A stretch of 64,000 nucleotides of DNA from an uncultured Alphaproteobacteria bacterium (GCA_902570155.1 CACFXU010000003.1:62001-126000); one strand, 5' to 3'; numbered from the stretch's first letter, positions 35,925 to 44,689 are shown. Translations and numbers: made by a program. Notes: generated by a model from the sequence alone, not told the origin.

Positions 35925-37400
35925 TTATTGATGAGGATTTGATACAATAGGCCAAATTCTTCTTTTTAATTTAAAGTATTTATTTTTTTTTGGATTATTT
36001 GGATAGATACCATCTATAGAAGCATAAATTATTTCTGATACATGTGGTTTAAATGATTTATAGAAATGATTTGTAGATTTAACAATTATAATATTCTTCT
36101 TTGATATATTTATGCCTAACTTACTAAATAGATCTATTGAAAATGTTTGACACCTATTTGAATTTAATACAACTTCAATCCCATCAAAAATTATGCAAGC
36201 ACTATCTCCCATGGGCACAAGAGAAGTCCCAAATTTTTGATAGACATTTTTTTTTATTTTTTTAATTAAAACTTTCTTTTGTATTGGCCCTCCAGATCCT
36301 TTAATAATTTTTGATCCAAAATTTAAATTTATTTCTTTATTTTCTCCTGCTCTATGACATAACTTAACTGCTAAAGGATCCCAAATAGAGCCTAAGGCAA
36401 TATTTTTTAACTTCATTGATATTACTTTTTTAATTAAAGTTGTTGAATCTCCAGGTACTCCTCCACCAGGGTTATCCCAAATATCAGCAATTAAAATAGG
36501 TTTTTTATTTTTTATTGAAAATTTTTTAGCTTCTTTCAAAGAGTTTGTTGCTGAGAATGTTTTTGGAGCTAAATTTTTTCTTTTACTAAAAAGACTCATC
36601 CCTAATTCATAAGATATTTTGTCACCATATTTTTTTTTATTATTTGTTATGACTACTATTTTGGCTCCTAGATCAGGAGAGTCTCCAGCCATAAAACCAT
36701 GAATAACTGAAATTGACAATATAGGACTTTTATTTTCTAATAATTTAATTTTATCTATAAAAGATCTCATTGGCTCTTTGCTTGTAGGTAAAATAGTCAT
36801 CATTTTAACATCAAATACAGAAATTTTAGGTTTGATATTTTTATTGAATGTTTTGATAGATAAATTAATACAATTTTTAGCTGTCTCTACAAAATCTGTA
36901 TGAGGAAATTCTTTAAACACTGTTAAAATGTTAGTATTCGTAATAAATTTTTTACTTAAATGACTATGAGGATCAAAAGTTACACCTATAACAACATCTG
37001 GACCAACTATTTTTCTAATATTTTTTACTAAATCTCCCTCACAGTCTACGCAGTTTTTAGCTATCATTGCTCCATGTAAACCTAAAAGAACCATATCCAA
37101 TTTACCTGCATTTTTTACTTCTTTTAGAATTAATTTTTTTAAATCATTCCATGTTTTTGAATCAATTAATCCACCTGGCTCAGCCCAAGTAGCAGTACCT
37201 TCTATTAATTTAATTTCACCATTAGCTTTTCTTTTTCGTAATAGTGGAAAAAGGGCAGAGCATAAAGTTGGTGTTTTGGGATGATGATATGGTTTTGCAA
37301 AAAATGTTTCTTTAAAACTTTTCATATTAGTTTTTAGAGGTGAGAATGTATTTGTTTCTGTTGCTAAGGAAGCACAATAAACTTTAGGTATTTTTTTCAT
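35925..37400 (-). CDS. MlrC / M81 family metallopeptidase-like protein (DUF1485)
   Basis: The 491-residue protein starts with VYCASLATETNTFSP, the MlrC-family signature, and has GLHGAM, TFDPHSHLS and EFPHTD (putative Zn ligands) and DIWDNPGGGVPGDST in the C-terminal domain. MlrC was named for microcystin degradation, but the family is broad and most members in marine bacteria act on unknown amide or lactam substrates. The gene is followed by the recombinase gene in the same direction after 21 nt. Confidence 0.82.
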   Translation of the reverse strand: MKKIPKVYCASLATETNTFSPLKTNMKSFKETFFAKPYHHPKTPTLCSALFPLLRKRKANGEIKLIEGTATWAEPGGLIDSKTWNDLKKLILKEVKNAGKLDMVLLGLHGAMIAKNCVDCEGDLVKNIRKIVGPDVVIGVTFDPHSHLSKKFITNTNILTVFKEFPHTDFVETAKNCINLSIKTFNKNIKPKISVFDVKMMTILPTSKEPMRSFIDKIKLLENKSPILSISVIHGFMAGDSPDLGAKIVVITNNKKKYGDKISYELGMSLFSKRKNLAPKTFSATNSLKEAKKFSIKNKKPILIADIWDNPGGGVPGDSTTLIKKVISMKLKNIALGSIWDPLAVKLCHRAGENKEINLNFGSKIIKGSGGPIQKKVLIKKIKKNVYQKFGTSLVPMGDSACIIFDGIEVVLNSNRCQTFSIDLFSKLGINISKKNIIIVKSTNHFYKSFKPHVSEIIYASIDGIYPNNPKKNKYFKLKRRIWPIVSNPHQ

Positions 37401-37421
37401 GATAAATATAAATTAAAAATA

Positions 37422-38480
37422 TTATATTTTTTTAGCAGCAGATGTCTCTTTAATATTACTAAGCTTAGTGTATCGATCAATCATTTGAGTAGTTTTATGC
37501 CCACTTTGAGCCATTATTTCATGAGTTGGGACACCATTCATTCTAGCTTGAGTAATAGAACCAATTCTTAAACTGTGGCCTGAAATTTTATCACAATTAT
37601 CTAAATCAGCTTCTCTTGCTCTTTTTTTAAGTATTAGGACAAAGCTTGTATCTGTAAGACTTATTTTTTGATTTTTATTATTTAGAATATATTTTTCAAT
37701 ATTATTAGCTTTATTTATTTTATAGAATAGGGGGCCTTGATCTATTAAAGCTACTTCTAACCAATCTTTTAGTGCTTTTACTGGACAATAACCATTATTA
37801 GTTTTGGGAAGGTATATCATTCTTCCCTCACCTTTTTGATCAGTCTTAGAAAAAGGTATCAATACCTGAACACCATCCTCTTCAAAATTTAAATGTTCAT
37901 ATTTCATACCTAAAAGCTCAGATCTTCTACAAAAACTATAAAAACCTATTAAAATAAGAGCTCTATCTCTTATGTTTCTAAAATCTTCGTTATTATTTGG
38001 AATTTTATCAATAATTTTTTCAATATCTGCTTTTAGCAACTCTCTTGCTTGACCAGATTTATTATTTTTTTCATCTCTAACAATTGCACTTATTGTTTCA
38101 GAGATATTTGGATTTTTTCTATCAAATTGAAAACCATTAACTCTATATTTATATGTGATAGATGCTAAGATTCTTTGTATAGTGGAAGCTTTATAGGCAG
38201 TAGAGGAGTAGGGGTTGTTATTTACATTTTCTCTACCCGGTATGTTGCTCGATCCTTTAAATATTTTCGCCTCAGGATCTTCATGAAGCCAATCCATATA
38301 ATTAGCTGTTAATGCGTAAGCACTATCTAGATCATCAACATCTAAAGGACTGCAATTGTATTTATTTTTGCAATAATCTATAAACTTTAACCAATCTCCA
38401 TGATACTTATCTTGAGTGTTTTTAGCTTTCGATTTTTCCTTTAGTTTATTTACGTTTTCATTTAAAGATATTTTAACCAT
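37422..38480 (-). CDS. tyrosine recombinase / integrase
   Basis: From the ATG at 38480 the product has 352 residues. Residues 1-120 fit the SAM-like DNA-binding domain, and the catalytic domain shows R185 or R186 (CRRSELLG), H302-x-x-R305 (GHSLRIG), H328 and the nucleophile Y337 (MIDRYTKL). The longer reading from 38552 adds an improbable I/Y-rich stretch, so I reject it. No tRNA, att site pair or cargo typical of a prophage is adjacent. A perfect inverted repeat lies just 8 nt upstream of the start. Confidence 0.88.
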   Translation of the reverse strand: MVKISLNENVNKLKEKSKAKNTQDKYHGDWLKFIDYCKNKYNCSPLDVDDLDSAYALTANYMDWLHEDPEAKIFKGSSNIPGRENVNNNPYSSTAYKASTIQRILASITYKYRVNGFQFDRKNPNISETISAIVRDEKNNKSGQARELLKADIEKIIDKIPNNNEDFRNIRDRALILIGFYSFCRRSELLGMKYEHLNFEEDGVQVLIPFSKTDQKGEGRMIYLPKTNNGYCPVKALKDWLEVALIDQGPLFYKINKANNIEKYILNNKNQKISLTDTSFVLILKKRAREADLDNCDKISGHSLRIGSITQARMNGVPTHEIMAQSGHKTTQMIDRYTKLSNIKETSAAKKI

Positions 38481-38487
38481 ATATATA

Positions 38488-38511
38488 TTACGATAATTAC
38501 AGTTATCGTAA
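38488..38511. promoter_or_regulatory. perfect inverted repeat upstream of the recombinase gene
   Basis: TTACGATAA (38488-38496) and TTATCGTAA (38503-38511) are exact inverted copies around a 6-bp spacer. This looks like an operator for a dimeric regulator, or a recombinase core site, directly in front of the integrase start codon. No T-run follows, so it is not a terminator. Confidence 0.5.
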
Positions 38512-38631
38512 ATAATAGTCAAGAAATAAATATAAATGATATATATCAACAATTTATATATATTATCTAAATCTTTTTACAATATTACAAACTAGATATA
38601 GATTTTCACGTGTAATAAAATACTGTATATA

Positions 38632-39366
38632 GTGTATCAAATGGAACAATTACCGCAGATTTCAGCTGATTCCCAGATCTTTGTATTAACGGGCGCTGGT
38701 ATAAGTAAAGAGTCTGGAATTGAAACTTTTAGAGACTCTGATGGACTTTGGAATAATCATAGAATTGAGGATGTTGCCAGTCTTGAAGGTTTCTATAGAA
38801 ACCCTACTCTTGTCTATGATTTTTATAATAAACGTCGAAAAGAACTAAATTCAGGAATTAAGCCAAATAAGGCCCATATTCTTCTTCGTGAATTAGAAAA
38901 AACGTATAATATACATATAGTTACACAAAATATCGATAATCTGCATGAGATTGGAGGCTCATCATCAATAATTCACATGCATGGTGAGTTAAATAAAGCT
39001 AGGTGTATCAGGAATGAAAATCACGTATTTGAGTGGCTAGAGGACCTAAATGAGGCCCATAAATGCCCTGAATGCGGTTCACAAATGAGACCTCATATTG
39101 TGTGGTTTGGTGAAATGCCAATGCAAATGGATGAAATTCATGATTTGGCAGTAAAATCTAGTCTGTTTATCTCAATTGGCACTTCTGGAGAGGTCTACCC
39201 TGCTGCTGGCTTTGTTACAATGTTCAAGGACATGCGAAAACCAACTGTAGAATTAAATTTAGAACCATCACGTAATCAAGATCAATTTGATTTTGCCATT
39301 CATAAGCCTGCTACAGTTGCTGTTGAGGAATTTAAAAATTTACTTTTAAGCAATTTAAAAAACTAA
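38632..39366 (+). CDS. cobB: Sir2-family NAD-dependent protein deacylase
   Basis: The protein (244 residues from GTG 38632, or 241 from ATG 38641) has GAGIS, TFRDSDGLW, TQNIDNLHE and the catalytic histidine in HMHGEL. The F-Y-N-K-R-R stretch carries the Y-x-x-R motif of class III sirtuins (E. coli CobB, SIRT5), which favours removal of negatively charged succinyl or malonyl groups as well as acetyl. The zinc knuckle has C-I-R-N-E-N-H and KCPECG. Codon use looks somewhat less A+T-biased than its neighbours, and it sits beside an integrase, so acquisition by transfer is possible. Confidence 0.88.
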   Translation: MYQMEQLPQISADSQIFVLTGAGISKESGIETFRDSDGLWNNHRIEDVASLEGFYRNPTLVYDFYNKRRKELNSGIKPNKAHILLRELEKTYNIHIVTQNIDNLHEIGGSSSIIHMHGELNKARCIRNENHVFEWLEDLNEAHKCPECGSQMRPHIVWFGEMPMQMDEIHDLAVKSSLFISIGTSGEVYPAAGFVTMFKDMRKPTVELNLEPSRNQDQFDFAIHKPATVAVEEFKNLLLSNLKN

Positions 39367-39449
39367 TTTATTCACATTATTATATTTTTTTAAACAATAA
39401 ATTTTTTCTAGAACTTTCTTTATAAAGAATCATTAGCATTAATGTTTTT

Positions 39450-39607
39450 ATGACAAGAAAACGTCCTGATTATACTGAAGCACGTAATTATTATATCAAA
39501 GGATATAAAAATGAGTACCCTACTCTTCTTTAATGCATGATGTTCATCCATTTCGTAAAGACGGTGAGCGAAGATGTTTTTCTTTTAATGCATTTGTAAA
39601 AACTTAA
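39450..39607 (+). pseudogene. frameshifted small ORF
   Basis: An ATG at 39450 opens 27 codons (M-T-R-K-R-P-D-Y-T-E-A-R...) ending at TAA 39531-39533. Another frame then continues with H-D-V-H-P-F-R-K-D-G-E-R-R-C-F-S-F-N-A to TAA at 39605-39607, overlapping as TAATG. Adding one base near the CCC of 39518-39520 would join both into a single 52-residue protein. It may be a decayed gene left beside the integrase, or two coupled tiny ORFs. No family is recognised. Confidence 0.35.
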
Positions 39608-39630
39608 AACTTATTTTGTATTTGTCTAGA

Positions 39631-40809
39631 TTATTGACTTTTTTCTACAACTCCTGCTACTTTATTTTGGTTCATAAGAAATGTCATTAGAATTGATATT
39701 ATAAAAAATAAAATGCAAAATGCATAAACATTAAATGTAAGCCCGTTTACAGAGGCAGAGTATCCAATTATTGCTGGTCCAAAAACAAACCCTGATTGTC
39801 CTAAGCTAGTAACATGTGAAATTGTTATTGGAATTGGTTTATATGATGTCCTCACTGACTCTCTAATTATAATTGGCATAAAATTTGAGCTAAGAAAACC
39901 AAAAAGAGCAACACCAAAAAATATTATATAAACATTCATCGTTAAAGTTGATAAAAATAAGATCACAGAGCCTAAGACGGAAAAAAGTGGACCAACAAAT
40001 ATTTCATTTAAAACTTTTATAAGGGAAGGTGCAATTATGTTACTGATTATTGCTCCAAAGTTGAAAAAGAATACAATAGAACCAGCAAGAAATAAACTTG
40101 AATTTAAATCTTCTAACATCCAGGCAGAAGACCACACCATAATTATGCCCATTGAAGCAGTCTGAAACATATTTATTATTCCAAATAAAAAAGTTTTAGG
40201 TGATGGTAAGGAAAATTTAGGTGCGTTGTTAGTAATGTCATATTTTCTATTAAGACCGTAAAATTGTAAAAATACTAAAGCGGATAATGCTATAATACCT
40301 AAAACTGAAAAGTAATTAAAAGGGTCAAAATTGTATCCCAGTGAAATAGTAGACAAGGCAGCTGCACTTATTGATCCAAAAGCCCAAGAAGTTTTAAATA
40401 TTGGTGTTAATATCTTTTTGGTTTTATTTTCAATTATTGTTACCTGAGTTAATGCACAGGGAGCCTGAATTCCCATACCAATTCCAAATATCGCATAACT
40501 TAATATTAAAAAATAATAAGTTTCGAAATAAAAAACTGATAATGGAACAAAGGAAATAATTATTCTAGAAATTTTTAAACAATTAGTTGTTCCAATTTTT
40601 GGTATTAAAAATCTCGAAGAGAGTAAATTAGACAAGATTACAAATACCCCAAAAAAAGTAACAGCAAATCCAAATTCTTCTTTAGATATTTTTAAGAGAT
40701 CAAGTACAATTGGAGTATAAATCATAAAAGAACTTATTAAAAAAAAAGTGAAGAATCCTACTGAGTAGGTTGCATAAAATGATTTTAATAATTGTTCATT
40801 TTCTGACAT
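39631..40809 (-). CDS. MFS transporter, tandem copy B
   Basis: The 392-residue protein has twelve predicted helices. Its N-terminal half contains SRFLIPKIGTTNCLK (the 2-3 loop) and GIQAPCALTQVTI. It aligns along its full length with the upstream copy (40832-41986), sharing Y-x-x-x-F-x-[TV]-F-L-I-S-S, P-K-I-G-T-T-N-C-L and S-G-x-V-F-G-P-A-I-[IV]-G-[YF]-S-A, so the two arose by duplication. Substrate unknown. The spacer upstream is entirely (ATT)n. Confidence 0.82.
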   Translation of the reverse strand: MSENEQLLKSFYATYSVGFFTFFLISSFMIYTPIVLDLLKISKEEFGFAVTFFGVFVILSNLLSSRFLIPKIGTTNCLKISRIIISFVPLSVFYFETYYFLILSYAIFGIGMGIQAPCALTQVTIIENKTKKILTPIFKTSWAFGSISAAALSTISLGYNFDPFNYFSVLGIIALSALVFLQFYGLNRKYDITNNAPKFSLPSPKTFLFGIINMFQTASMGIIMVWSSAWMLEDLNSSLFLAGSIVFFFNFGAIISNIIAPSLIKVLNEIFVGPLFSVLGSVILFLSTLTMNVYIIFFGVALFGFLSSNFMPIIIRESVRTSYKPIPITISHVTSLGQSGFVFGPAIIGYSASVNGLTFNVYAFCILFFIISILMTFLMNQNKVAGVVEKSQ

Positions 40810-40812
40810 ATA

Positions 40813-40833
40813 ATTATTATTATTATTATTATT
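40813..40833. repeat. (ATT)7 microsatellite in the spacer between two MFS genes
   Basis: Seven uninterrupted ATT units fill the 22-nt gap between the stop of copy A and the start of copy B and include the stop codon itself. Such trinucleotide runs can change length by slippage. No Shine-Dalgarno sequence is visible for copy B. Confidence 0.9.
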
Positions 40834-41986
40834 AAGTTACTTCTGTTCTCATTAGAGAGACAGTTAAAATTGATATTGAAATAAAAACGAAACACAAAGC
40901 ATACATGTTAAATGTTAATCCAAGTTTTTCTGCAGAAAAACCTACTATTGCGGGTCCAAAAACTAAACCAGAAAAACCAATACTAGATATATGAGATATA
41001 GTTTTAGGGATTGAATCTTTAGAATATTTGATTGCTTGCCTAAAAATAATTGGCTGCATATTAGAGCACGAAAAACCAAATATTATCATGCCGATCAAAA
41101 TGATGTAAATATTTTGAGAAACTATTGTAAAAATTAATACTACTGATCCAATTATGGTAAGATATGGACCTACAAATTTTTCATTAAAAATTTTTATAAG
41201 CTTTGAAGCCATTATGTTTGCAGATATTTCACCGATATTAAAAAATAGCAAAACAAAACCAGCTAAATAAACTGGTCCCAATAAATCATTAATAAACCAT
41301 AGAGAAGACCAATTGAGAATTATACCGATCGATGCAAAAATCATCATGTTAACTAAAGCGTACAAAAAAATTGTTTTAGATGGTAAAGAGAAACTTGGTG
41401 CTTTATCTACATAATCAAGTTTTTTTGGTAAACCAAAAAAAAACATAGAAATAGAAGATAGAAAAATAAAAACTCCAATAAGAGCAAATAATAATTTCGG
41501 ATCAACTTTAAGCCCAAAACAAAAGCTTGCTAGTAATGCTCCAAATATAGATCCTACTGAAAAACAAGATTTAAAAATTGGATTTAATATTTTTTTAGTT
41601 TTTGATTCTAATATAGCAATTTGTGTAAAAAGACTTGGAGCCTGGATGCCCACCACTGCTCCCCAAAAAATACTTAATAGAATATACACCTCGTACTTAG
41701 GTATATAAAAAATTAGAAATGGAATAAATGCATACGATAATCTTGCAATTATCAAACAATTGGTTGTTCCAATCTTTGGAAGTAAAAATCTTGTTGCTAT
41801 TTGATTGATAATAATATTTGTGATTCCAAATACTGTTATACCTAAAGCAAATTCAGTTTCGGTAATTTTTAAACTTTCTAAAACTATTGGCGTATAAACA
41901 AAATAGGTACTTATTAAAAACATCACTATTGCACCCTGAGAATAAGCGGCGAGGAAAAATTTGTTATAATTTATTTCTTGAGCCAT
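40832..41986 (-). CDS. MFS transporter, tandem copy A
   Basis: The 384-residue, twelve-helix protein is the upstream paralogue of copy B, with the same RFLLPKIGTTNCL loop, AVVGIQAPSLFTQIAI segment and a closing S-G-L-V-F-G-P-A-I-V-G-F-S-A-E-K. First gene of a probable two-gene transcript. Members of this branch are annotated variously as sugar or drug transporters; nothing here decides between them. Confidence 0.82.
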   Translation of the reverse strand: MAQEINYNKFFLAAYSQGAIVMFLISTYFVYTPIVLESLKITETEFALGITVFGITNIIINQIATRFLLPKIGTTNCLIIARLSYAFIPFLIFYIPKYEVYILLSIFWGAVVGIQAPSLFTQIAILESKTKKILNPIFKSCFSVGSIFGALLASFCFGLKVDPKLLFALIGVFIFLSSISMFFFGLPKKLDYVDKAPSFSLPSKTIFLYALVNMMIFASIGIILNWSSLWFINDLLGPVYLAGFVLLFFNIGEISANIMASKLIKIFNEKFVGPYLTIIGSVVLIFTIVSQNIYIILIGMIIFGFSCSNMQPIIFRQAIKYSKDSIPKTISHISSIGFSGLVFGPAIVGFSAEKLGLTFNMYALCFVFISISILTVSLMRTEVT

Positions 41987-42236
41987 TTAATTAGTATGGA
42001 TTATTAACATCAACGTATGTAATTACTAATTTATCATGAATTAAATATTAAATATTAATAGCTATTTGGATTATTCAATATTATGGGATCTTATTAACGT
42101 ATTTTTATATTTACTTTCATTCTCCAGTAGATAAATCAAATATAATAATCATAATCATCTTAATAATATCCATACCAACTAAGTAGATTGTTAGGGACTC
42201 TGCTATATAATTAGCGTATAGATCAACTGGGTGAGT

Positions 42237-42256
42237 GGTAAGGCCTATCGCTTACC
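42237..42256. other. hairpin downstream of the rhodanese gene
   Basis: GGTAAG (42237-42242) pairs with CTTACC (42251-42256) around an 8-nt loop, extended by GAG/CTC with one bulge. It lies just past the stop of the minus-strand rhodanese gene, but no clear T-run follows on that strand, so terminator function is uncertain. The rest of 41987-42262 is A+T-rich spacer in which I see nothing else. Confidence 0.4.
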
Positions 42257-42262
42257 CTCTTT

Positions 42263-42679
42263 CTAATTTGTTTGAGGCTCAACTGTTATGAATTTTTTAT
42301 TAATCCAAGAGTTGATTCCACTTTGTGCATTGTAAATAATAGTATTAAATTTCTCATCTATCATATTAGCGACTACCTTAGATCTTTTTCCTGATCTACA
42401 AATTAAGATTATTGGATCAGTTATACTTATTTCTAGTTGTAATTTTTCGAACCATTCATCAAAATTATAATTCCCCTCTTCATCAAAAAAAGTTAGTAAA
42501 ATACTATTTGGAATAACGCCGGTTTGATCCCACTCTGAACTTCTTCTTACATCTACAATTGGAATATTAAGATTTGATAATTTTATCATTTCTTGATCAT
42601 CGACATCTATAACTTCTGCAAATGCAAATTTAACAATCAATAAACCAACTATAATCTTTATATAAAATCTAATATTCAT
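42263..42679 (-). CDS. exported rhodanese-domain protein
   Basis: The 138-residue protein begins with a hydrophobic signal sequence ending ...VKFAFA-E, so it is periplasmic. The rhodanese domain follows, with VDVRRSSEW and the active-site loop ICRSGKRS holding the catalytic C94. Rhodaneses move sulfane sulfur via a cysteine persulfide. The C-R-S-G-K-R-S loop is the typical six-residue form. Single gene; no partner is evident nearby. Confidence 0.83.
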   Translation of the reverse strand: MNIRFYIKIIVGLLIVKFAFAEVIDVDDQEMIKLSNLNIPIVDVRRSSEWDQTGVIPNSILLTFFDEEGNYNFDEWFEKLQLEISITDPIILICRSGKRSKVVANMIDEKFNTIIYNAQSGINSWINKKFITVEPQTN

Positions 42680-42719
42680 TAATTTTCGTCACAATAAGTT
42701 TGGTAGTTATTTAAAAGAA

Positions 42720-42779
42720 TTAGTCGTGTTCTCCACCAGGGTCATTTTTTTTGCAGTTTAACTTTATAGGGATTGCCAT
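42720..42779 (-). CDS. possible 19-residue peptide downstream of the ABM gene
   Basis: An ATG at 42779, one nt beyond the stop of the ABM gene (42781), opens a 19-codon frame ending K-K-N-D-P-G-G-E-H-D. The near-overlap suggests translational coupling, but no independent support exists and so short a frame can occur by chance. Confidence 0.25.
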   Translation of the reverse strand: MAIPIKLNCKKNDPGGEHD

Positions 42780-42780
42780 T

Positions 42781-43092
42781 TTATTTAGTTATTTCTGAAA
42801 AAGTGATTTCGTGACCTTTGTCGGTAAGAAGATTTTCTATCTTCTTTAAAAAATTATCGTCTTCTTCACCACTTTCTCTTTTAGCTATATATTTATCCCA
42901 ATCATCCATACTACTCCATTCCTCGGTTAAAAGTAAAACATTTTTATTTTCTGTATCTATGGATCTAATAATACTTTTGCACCCTTCTTGCGATAAAGTG
43001 TAAGCCCTTCCATTTGGTAAGTTATGTAAATTTATATATTCTTCCATTTTACCTTCTTTAATATGAACTTTGATCCAAACCATTAATGACAT
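42781..43092 (-). CDS. small ABM-type (antibiotic biosynthesis monooxygenase fold) protein
   Basis: The 103-residue protein starts M-V-W-I-K-V-H-I-K-E-G-K-M-E-E-Y and has LLTEEWSSMDDWDKYIAKRESG, the beta-strand/helix pattern of the ABM dimeric alpha/beta barrel (PF03992). A strong AAGGAG lies 7 nt before the ATG at 43092. Family members include quinol oxygenases and heme-degrading enzymes, but many are of unknown role. It follows the SDR gene by 12 nt and is presumably co-transcribed with it. Confidence 0.72.
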   Translation of the reverse strand: MSLMVWIKVHIKEGKMEEYINLHNLPNGRAYTLSQEGCKSIIRSIDTENKNVLLLTEEWSSMDDWDKYIAKRESGEEDDNFLKKIENLLTDKGHEITFSEITK

Positions 43093-43104
43093 TTTATAAC
43101 TCCT

Positions 43105-44022
43105 TTATAATTTTTTATTTTTTGCTCCAGGAAATAAATCTGCAAAACCAGAATTATTAGTATCTTTGAATGATGGTAATGGTGATTCACTATCATATTG
43201 TGGTAATGCCTTTAACATCATTTCCTTAATAGGTTTTGAATTTTCATAACGTGCTTCATTGATAGATCCATCATGATCATAATCTTCTCTAAAATCAAAT
43301 TTTTTTGCCAAATCAATTGTAAATAATGTTTTCCCATTTGATTTAGATAAAAAAGAGTCATCAGCTTTTTCAATTAAAGCATATACAGCTCGACCAACAA
43401 ATTTTGGACTTTCTCCATCAGGAAATGCAGTAATTTCTGTTTGACCACCTCCAGGATGTAAAGTTATTGCTTTTACATTATGCTCTTTTAACTCAATAGC
43501 CATATCACAACTCAGACGATCCATTGCAGCATGTGCAACTCCATACCCAACATCAAAAAGATAAAAAAAACCTCCATAACTAGAAATTTGTAAAATCAGC
43601 CCATTATTGTTTTTTATCATTGATGGTACTATTAGCTTACTCATTACATATGAGCTTCTAACACCTACATTCATATGTCCGTCATACACTGAGATAGGTC
43701 TTTCCCAAAATGGCTTACCAAAATGAGGTGTCATTGCTACTAGCCCTTGATAAGCACTATTTACGAGTAAATCTATTTTTTCTTCTTTTAAAATTATTTC
43801 TTCAGAAAATTTTTTGACATCTTCATCATTATTTTGATCTAAAACATAAGGAATCAATTCTCCATCACCTTTAAAAGAATCAACTTCATTTTTTAGAGCA
43901 TCAAGAGCAGATTTATTTCTTGCAGTTGCAAATACCTTGAAATTACCTTCGGTAGCAAGAACATGAGCTATACCTCGACCAAATCCACGAGATGCTCCTG
44001 TAACTATTGCAGTTTTAGACAT
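43105..44022 (-). CDS. short-chain dehydrogenase (DHRS1-like) with YxxxH in place of YxxxK
   Basis: The 305-residue protein has TGASRGFGRGIA for NAD(P) binding, the VNSAYQG segment, a serine at 147/148 and the catalytic Y160. Four residues on, where SDRs have lysine, there is H164 (Y-G-V-A-H). The overall pattern, including FDFREDYDHDG near the C-terminus, is DHRS1-like. Loss of the lysine questions ordinary SDR chemistry. The tail also holds two D/N-rich loops (DYDHDG and DTNNSG) that look Ca-binding-like. First gene of a pair with the ABM gene. Confidence 0.78.
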   Translation of the reverse strand: MSKTAIVTGASRGFGRGIAHVLATEGNFKVFATARNKSALDALKNEVDSFKGDGELIPYVLDQNNDEDVKKFSEEIILKEEKIDLLVNSAYQGLVAMTPHFGKPFWERPISVYDGHMNVGVRSSYVMSKLIVPSMIKNNNGLILQISSYGGFFYLFDVGYGVAHAAMDRLSCDMAIELKEHNVKAITLHPGGGQTEITAFPDGESPKFVGRAVYALIEKADDSFLSKSNGKTLFTIDLAKKFDFREDYDHDGSINEARYENSKPIKEMMLKALPQYDSESPLPSFKDTNNSGFADLFPGAKNKKL

Positions 44023-44287
44023 TTATAATTTTTATTTTATAATAATTTAAAAAATTAATATAAAAATAAAATATTAAATTTTGGTTACATCTTGACTACA
44101 TTTACAATTTCTTTTTTTAAAAATTTTAGAAAAATAAATCTAAGTTACCTAGCAAATTTATAAATCTAATTATTATCTCAACGCATTTTGGAGTTGGTAT
44201 TTGTAGTTTTGAAACCTATTACCAATTAAAAAGAATGTTTAGTACTTATTAGTGTAAAAGTATCTTGATTATGTTAAGATAAATAAT

Positions 44288-44677
44288 ATGTCTAATCCTT
44301 TCATTTTAATAGCTAGAATACGTGTAAAAGAAGGTAAGGTCGAAGAGTATCTCGAGATAGCAAAAGAAGCTGATGATGCTGTTAATGCATCAGAACCAGA
44401 TATGCTAATCCATACATTTGATCAAGATCCAACAGATCCATTAGAATTTACCTGGAGTGAAGTCTACCGTACAAGTGAGGCAATGGTTCATCACATTAAC
44501 AACCCTCCTGTTGTAGCTTATGTAGAAAAACATCAAGAAATAGCAGATAAATTTGAAATAGAAGTTTATGGTAATATTACTAATGAAACAATCAAAGCAA
44601 TTGAAGCTTTAAATGTCCCTTTCAAGCACTTTAAAACAACAGAAGTTGGTTACATAAGAAAAGAAAAATTTATTTAA
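44288..44677 (+). CDS. ABM-fold small protein
   Basis: The 129-residue protein starts P-F-I-L-I-A-R-I-R-V-K-E-G-K-V-E-E-Y and has EFTWSEVYRTSEAMVHHINN and PVVAYVEKHQE, again the antibiotic-biosynthesis-monooxygenase pattern, with a C-terminal extension of about 35 residues. It lacks an obvious Shine-Dalgarno sequence, unlike its small neighbours. It ends at a terminator shared with the GYD gene. The 265-nt spacer before it (44023-44287) is plain A+T-rich DNA, in which I see only possible promoters. Confidence 0.7.
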   Translation: MSNPFILIARIRVKEGKVEEYLEIAKEADDAVNASEPDMLIHTFDQDPTDPLEFTWSEVYRTSEAMVHHINNPPVVAYVEKHQEIADKFEIEVYGNITNETIKAIEALNVPFKHFKTTEVGYIRKEKFI

Positions 44678-44689
44678 TTTAATGAAAAA

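Noticed and set aside
38481-38552. Longer N-terminus for the tyrosine recombinase
   Set aside because: It adds a stretch rich in I and Y with no recombinase similarity and contains the inverted repeat; the ATG at 38480 gives the normal domain.
42237-42256. Calling the hairpin a Rho-independent terminator
   Set aside because: There is no T-run directly after the stem on the minus strand, so it is kept as an unclassified hairpin.
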